Source: Desulfurococcales archaeon (GTDB taxonomy: Archaea > Thermoproteota > Thermoprotei_A > Sulfolobales > Ignisphaeraceae). Taken from it: a DNA stretch of 18,601 nucleotides. Shown here in pieces: positions 14,983 through 18,601 of the stretch (position 1 is the first letter of the stretch; each line of letters opens with the position of its first letter). The translations under genes were made by a program, and so were the position numbers. The stretch is taken from contig JALWBS010000152.1 in assembly GCA_027037025.1 (NCBI GenBank), positions 1 through 18,601 of the forward strand, written 5' to 3'. The notes beneath the pieces are model-generated. The model saw only the letters and a program-made list of their open reading frames with translations, did no database searches and was not told where the DNA came from.

Positions 14983-15342
14983 CTACTTGCGTCCACCTCT
15001 CGAGCGAGCGATGTAGTATCCGCAAAGTAGGGCTACTACCGCGACTATGACGTACGCAACGATCGCAACGCTGGGCTTCAACCCTACATAGATCGTTACA
15101 GGCGTTGTGCTGGTGACGGTCACGGGCACCGTGATCGTGCGCGTCACGGTCTTATACACGGTCTTCGTGATGGGGCTCCGGGCTCTGGTCAAGGGTTTCG
15201 AAGTGGCGGTGCTATTGAGGGGAGTTGAGCTGGGTTTCGTCGTTGCCAAGCTGTGTTGGGTTGTTCCGGCGGCTAGTGCGTGAGCCAACGTTAAGAAGGT
15301 TGTGAGTAGAACGATGAGAAGCGCTAGGGAGCCCTTCTTCAA
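14983..15342 (-). CDS. Small secreted protein with Ser/Thr-rich stalk and C-terminal membrane anchor
   Basis: The 119-residue protein has three parts. Residues 1-25 form a signal peptide (KK, then a hydrophobic core ending in LAHALAAG). Residues 26-85 are a Thr/Ser/Pro-rich stretch with TVYKTVTRTITVPVTVT-like strands, as in archaeal cell-surface stalks that may carry glycans. Residues 88-112 form a membrane span followed by a basic tail (RSRGGRK), which would place the stalk outside the cell. I do not recognise a family. The start is TTG with a GGCGAG upstream, and a TATA-like TTTTATTC 32-39 bases before it suggests its own promoter. Confidence 0.65.
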   Translation of the reverse strand: MKKGSLALLIVLLTTFLTLAHALAAGTTQHSLATTKPSSTPLNSTATSKPLTRARSPITKTVYKTVTRTITVPVTVTSTTPVTIYVGLKPSVAIVAYVIVAVVALLCGYYIARSRGGRK

Positions 15343-15373
15343 GGTTCTCGCCTAGCGAAGTAGTTAAGGCGTG

Positions 15374-15381
15374 GAATAAAA
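15374..15381 (-). promoter_or_regulatory. TATA box for the small surface protein
   Basis: TTTTATTC on the minus strand is placed to start transcription near 15350, in the 51-base gap after the large ATPase gene. Confidence 0.35.
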
Positions 15382-15393
15382 CGCCTCGTGAAG

Positions 15394-17361
15394 CTACACG
15401 TAGCTTAGCTCGCCACCTTCGTACTTCTCAGCGAAGGCTGTGCCGTAGCCTACGAACACGATTTTGGTGGGTCCGAGGGCTCTTATGATCTCTGGTCTAT
15501 TCGTGGAGACTATTAGGGTTATCCCAGCGCTCCTAGCGATCGTTGATAGCTTTCTGGCTACGCGTTGAGCGGTTAACGCGTCTAGATGAGCAGCGAATTC
15601 GTCTATCACTAGCAGGTTTGGTTTCGAAGCTAGGAGCAGCGCTAGCTTTGCTCGTTCTTTCTGACCCGTGCTAAGCTCGTCGAATCTAGCTCTGTAGAAC
15701 ACGGCGTCCGAAAGACCGACGCTGTTAAGGATCTCTACGGCAGCCGCTTCGTCGCCTATCACCTCGGCTATGCGTTGAAGAATAGGCTCTGATCCGTAGC
15801 TAGGCTCGTGTTCTCCGGGAAGCATGTACTCGAGCTTAACGTTCGGAGGAACTTCAATGAAGCCGCTCGTGGGCTTATAACGCTCGTCATCGATCCTGAG
15901 GCACGCTCCTACTATCATTCTAAGCAACGTTGTCTTCCCAGCCCCGGAAGCGCCTACTACCACAACGACTTCTCCTGGCTCTATCGATAGGTTGACGTCT
16001 CTAAGCACGTACCTCTCTACACGACGTCTCTCAACACCGAAAGCTCTTAGAACCTCTTGCAGCTTGGGTGGGAGTCTCTCTATGTCTAACTCGTTGCTAT
16101 ACACCTTGGATAGGTTCACAACCTTTATCGCGCCGGCTAGAGGTTCCACCTTTCCGTACCTCGATCTGTACAGCTTACCTCCATGCCTCTTAGCCTCCTC
16201 ATCGCTCGTCAAGAACTTCTCTATGTACCTCCTCGCCTCCTCCGTTAGGGGATACATCAACACGGGTCTTCCGCTAGCAGTTTCCCACATGTATACGAAG
16301 CCAGCTTTCTCGAAGAACGGGTTGTACCTCGCCATCTGGGCTATGGTCTCCACAACGTGCTTCCTCCGCTTCATCTCCGGTATCCTCCGCTCTTCAATCC
16401 ATTTCAGCGCCATTCTAACTGCGAGCGCCCCCAACCCGTCTCCGCGGTAATCTGGGTGCACAACCACTCTAGCAATTCTGGCGGCCGCTGTGTTAGCCAC
16501 CTTCAATGCTTCTTTAGCTAGCTCCTCGCCAACGATCGCCCTCGCAACTCTCTTCGAGCCGTAGAGCTTTGCTAACTCTCGGTACCTAGCTATGATCGCC
16601 CTCCTCTTAGATATCGCGAGGGGCCAGTACGTAGGGTGGAACCAGTCCTTCGGAAAGACCCTCTCTCTAATCATCTTCTCTATCACTACCTTTCCATCGA
16701 TAACCTTCCTTCTGTGCATCAACGGGATGGGGGTATCGACCCTTACGTAAGCCACTATCCTAGGCTCGTAGGGCTTCCTATCCAGTAGCTCCAGAACTAG
16801 GAATCTAGACGAAGGTAGGCTACCGCGTATCTCTTGCAATCTCGCTGGAACACCGTGTTCAGGACACTTTGGCTGCGCGTTTCCCTCCATGAACCTTCCG
16901 CATACTGGGCATCTCCATATAGCGACGATCTCTTCCTTACTTGCGTAGTGGTACTGCTCTAAGCTGACGATATCCACGTAGTCCCGCTCAGTTACAGCTT
17001 CGCGTGCGAGAACACGGTATTCGTAGACGACCTCCCCTCGGAGAGGATCGCGTCTAGGCAATCTAGCTTCGCAACTCCACGGAGGCCAGATCTCGAAGAA
17101 CTCGCCGTTCCAGAACCGTTCAAGCTTGAAATCGCTTGGTAATGCTACGAGCCTGTCCCCGACGGGGTTAGGCTCGGAGAAAAGTGTCAAGCGGAGCTTC
17201 TCCCCCTCTTGAAGCCATTGAGCAACGCAGCCGGCCATGACCAGCAGAATCCTCTTGCCCTCAACCTCCACCTCGACGCAGCCCCTCCACCTATAACCCG
17301 CTCTAGGTACATCGATTCTCGTAACCCGAGCTTCGAGAGGCTTCATGACGGGTATGCTCAT
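15394..17361 (-). CDS. Acetyltransferase (GNAT)-ABC ATPase fusion, COG2401-like
   Basis: This soluble protein of 655 residues joins several domains. Residues 1-145 are an N-terminal domain containing the motif YHYAS (137-141). A small zinc ribbon follows with Cys151, Cys154, Cys166 and His169. A GNAT acetyltransferase domain (about 235-375) has the acetyl-CoA loop RGDGLG (306-311). A C-terminal ABC ATPase (about 410-640) has Walker A GASGAGKT (470-477), signature LSTGQ (563-567), Walker B LLVIDE (583-588) and D-loop Asp594. No transmembrane segments are present, so it is not a transporter subunit by itself. The usual H-loop His is replaced by Asn621 (STNRPE). The organisation matches COG2401, ABC ATPase fused to a predicted acetyltransferase, with no established function. 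ATG at 17359-17361 has GGTGA 5 bases upstream; a GTG 9 bases earlier is the alternative. Confidence 0.85.
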   Translation of the reverse strand: MSIPVMKPLEARVTRIDVPRAGYRWRGCVEVEVEGKRILLVMAGCVAQWLQEGEKLRLTLFSEPNPVGDRLVALPSDFKLERFWNGEFFEIWPPWSCEARLPRRDPLRGEVVYEYRVLAREAVTERDYVDIVSLEQYHYASKEEIVAIWRCPVCGRFMEGNAQPKCPEHGVPARLQEIRGSLPSSRFLVLELLDRKPYEPRIVAYVRVDTPIPLMHRRKVIDGKVVIEKMIRERVFPKDWFHPTYWPLAISKRRAIIARYRELAKLYGSKRVARAIVGEELAKEALKVANTAAARIARVVVHPDYRGDGLGALAVRMALKWIEERRIPEMKRRKHVVETIAQMARYNPFFEKAGFVYMWETASGRPVLMYPLTEEARRYIEKFLTSDEEAKRHGGKLYRSRYGKVEPLAGAIKVVNLSKVYSNELDIERLPPKLQEVLRAFGVERRRVERYVLRDVNLSIEPGEVVVVVGASGAGKTTLLRMIVGACLRIDDERYKPTSGFIEVPPNVKLEYMLPGEHEPSYGSEPILQRIAEVIGDEAAAVEILNSVGLSDAVFYRARFDELSTGQKERAKLALLLASKPNLLVIDEFAAHLDALTAQRVARKLSTIARSAGITLIVSTNRPEIIRALGPTKIVFVGYGTAFAEKYEGGELSYV

Positions 17362-17551
17362 GGGGTTCACCGACGAAACTCGTTCCGTAAATCTGTGGTG
17401 AAACTAATTAAAGTGTTTAACTGTGCATGTAGTCTTCGGCTACGCGGATCGCTATGGCGCGAAGATTGTAATCTCTGCGAAACGCTGTAGCATCACATAG
17501 ACCTTAGCTATAATAGGCTCTATCGCGAAATGCGTAGTGAGGGATTAGCTC
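17362..17551. promoter_or_regulatory. Divergent promoter region between the GNAT-ABC and PEPCK genes
   Basis: This non-coding stretch holds two TATA boxes facing outward. CTTTAATTA on the minus strand (17405-17413) precedes the GNAT-ABC gene. CTATAATA on the plus strand (17508-17515) precedes the PEPCK gene, whose ribosome site GAGGG is at 17539-17543. Between them lies a 6-bp inverted repeat, TCTTCG (17433-17438) with CGAAGA (17460-17465), that could be a regulator site. No RNA gene is visible. Confidence 0.5.
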
Positions 17552-18601
17552 TTGGCTAGGTACAGCTTCGTGGAGGAGAGTTACGACTACATGAAGGTTC
17601 TTAGGGAGAAGCTCGATCCCAAGAACCTTGAGAAGCTGTTGAGGATACCTGATCCCGAACTGCATAAGTGGATCGCGGATATAATCGTGTGGGCTCAACC
17701 CGACAAGGTATTCATAAACACTGGTAGCCCGGAAGACCTTGAGTACGTGCGTAGGAAAGCCCTTGAGTATCGCGAGGAGCTACCCACTAAGTACCCTAGG
17801 CACACCGTACACTTCGACGGACCGCGCGATCTCGCACGCGATAGGAAGAACACGAAGATCTTGGTAGAGGGAGGCAAGGAGATACCGTTCATAAACACCT
17901 TGGATCGTAGCGAAGGGCTTAGAGAGATACGCGAGATCATGAGGGGCATCATGAAGGGTAAGGAGATGTTCGTTGGGTTCTACTGCCTAGGGCCACGCGA
18001 TGGGCCATTCACGATATACGGTGTCCAGGTAACGGACTCGGCTTACGTCATGCACAGCGAGAACATATTGTACAGAACGTGCTACGAGAGCTTCGTTGAG
18101 AAAGGCGGTAAGATAAGGTACATGAGGTTCCTTCACTCCGCTGGCGAGAGGGATGAGCATGGGTGGAGCAAGAACATAGAGAAGAGAAGAATCTACATAG
18201 ATCTGAAGGATGAGACGACGTATAGCACCAACACGCAGTACGCTGGGAACACCGTCGGGCTGAAGAAGTTGGCTCTACGCTTATGCATATACCGAGCCTG
18301 TAGAGAGGGATGGTTATGCGAGCACATGTTCATATCGGGCGTCAGGGTTCCCCACAGCGATGAGATCATCTACGTAACCGGGGCTTTCCCAGCTGGGTGC
18401 GGCAAAACTACGACTGCTATGTACAGCGATACCGTTGTTGGAGACGATCTGGCGATGATTCGGGAAATCGATGGTGTTGCACGTGCAGCGAATCCGGAGA
18501 TCGGGATGTTCGGAATAATAGACGGTGTCAATCCTAGAGACGACCCCGACATATACAGGATACTCACGTCTCCCGACACCGAGGTGATATTCTCCAACGT
18601 G
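17552..18601 (+). CDS. pckG: Phosphoenolpyruvate carboxykinase (GTP), 5' part
   Basis: The first 350 residues are visible; the gene continues past the right edge (family members are about 600 residues). The enzyme interconverts oxaloacetate and PEP using GTP/GDP, a key gluconeogenic step. Signatures are the kinase P-loop FPAGCGKT (279-286), with the reactive Cys283 and Lys285 (the more usual form is FPSACGKT), the GPRDGPF and VTDSAYVMHSENILYR stretches, a hydrophilic RFLHSAGE block, and the NTQYAGNTVGLKKLALRL substrate region. The start is TTG at 17552, with GAGGG 8 bases upstream and a TATA box at 17508-17515; the first in-frame ATG is 39 bases further in, and a TAG at 17546-17548 blocks extension. 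There is no sign of disruption in the visible part. Confidence 0.95.
   Translation, partial: MARYSFVEESYDYMKVLREKLDPKNLEKLLRIPDPELHKWIADIIVWAQPDKVFINTGSPEDLEYVRRKALEYREELPTKYPRHTVHFDGPRDLARDRKNTKILVEGGKEIPFINTLDRSEGLREIREIMRGIMKGKEMFVGFYCLGPRDGPFTIYGVQVTDSAYVMHSENILYRTCYESFVEKGGKIRYMRFLHSAGERDEHGWSKNIEKRRIYIDLKDETTYSTNTQYAGNTVGLKKLALRLCIYRACREGWLCEHMFISGVRVPHSDEIIYVTGAFPAGCGKTTTAMYSDTVVGDDLAMIREIDGVARAANPEIGMFGIIDGVNPRDDPDIYRILTSPDTEVIFSNV

Noticed and set aside
15992..16450. 152-residue open frame on the plus strand
   Set aside because: It is antisense to the GNAT-ABC gene and has low-information composition.
17504..17952. Minus-strand open frames of 64 and 85 residues
   Set aside because: Both are antisense to the PEP carboxykinase coding region and its leader and have no independent support.

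Overview
The window reads as a chromosomal segment of a thermophilic archaeon, most likely a Thermoproteota (crenarchaeal) lineage. The grounds are archaeal TATA boxes about 26 bases from inferred starts, GGTG/GAGG ribosome sites complementary to archaeal 16S rRNA, frequent TTG and GTG starts, archaeal gene families (a DUF2258-like protein, ArsA/Get3, COG2401-like ABC+acetyltransferase, MEMO, Mth938, GTP-dependent PEP carboxykinase), and small RNAs with canonical archaeal C/D box layout. The genus cannot be told from sequence alone. There are no rRNA or tRNA genes, insertion sequences, prophage or CRISPR, and no gene-free stretch longer than about 190 bases.

Layout. Bases 1-424 hold the 3' part of a gene with a 15-copy CTGC tract, a Pro/Gln/Tyr-rich linker and a C-terminal coiled coil. 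Then comes a predicted C/D box RNA (+). A minus-strand pair follows: an eIF2B-like protein and an MFS transporter, almost certainly co-translated. A divergent DUF2258-like gene shares a palindromic TATA region with that pair and converges on a minus-strand group of a plant-type asparaginase, a single-chain GMP synthase and a small unknown protein. Bases 6452-9650 (minus) form a four-gene cluster: a 90-residue partner, an ArsA/Get3-type ATPase, a single-span membrane protein and a four-span membrane protein. A second, textbook C/D box RNA overlaps the end of that cluster.

From 9818 the plus strand carries a CstA-family transporter, then a tight three-gene run: a small winged-helix protein, an NDP-sugar pyrophosphorylase with a beta-helix tail, and an Mth938-like protein. 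These converge on minus-strand genes for a COG2426 membrane protein, a MEMO-family protein (with a third, weaker C/D RNA candidate between them), a small secreted and anchored protein, and a 655-residue acetyltransferase/ABC ATPase fusion. A divergent promoter region leads to a PEP carboxykinase that runs off the right end.

How the genes fit together: most are housekeeping (purine synthesis, gluconeogenesis, sugar-nucleotide synthesis, amide hydrolysis, nutrient uptake). The parts worth most attention are the Get3-type cluster, which may be an archaeal membrane-protein targeting module with undescribed membrane partners; the acetyltransferase-ABC fusion; and the three C/D RNA candidates, each placed on or against the 3' end of an ORF.
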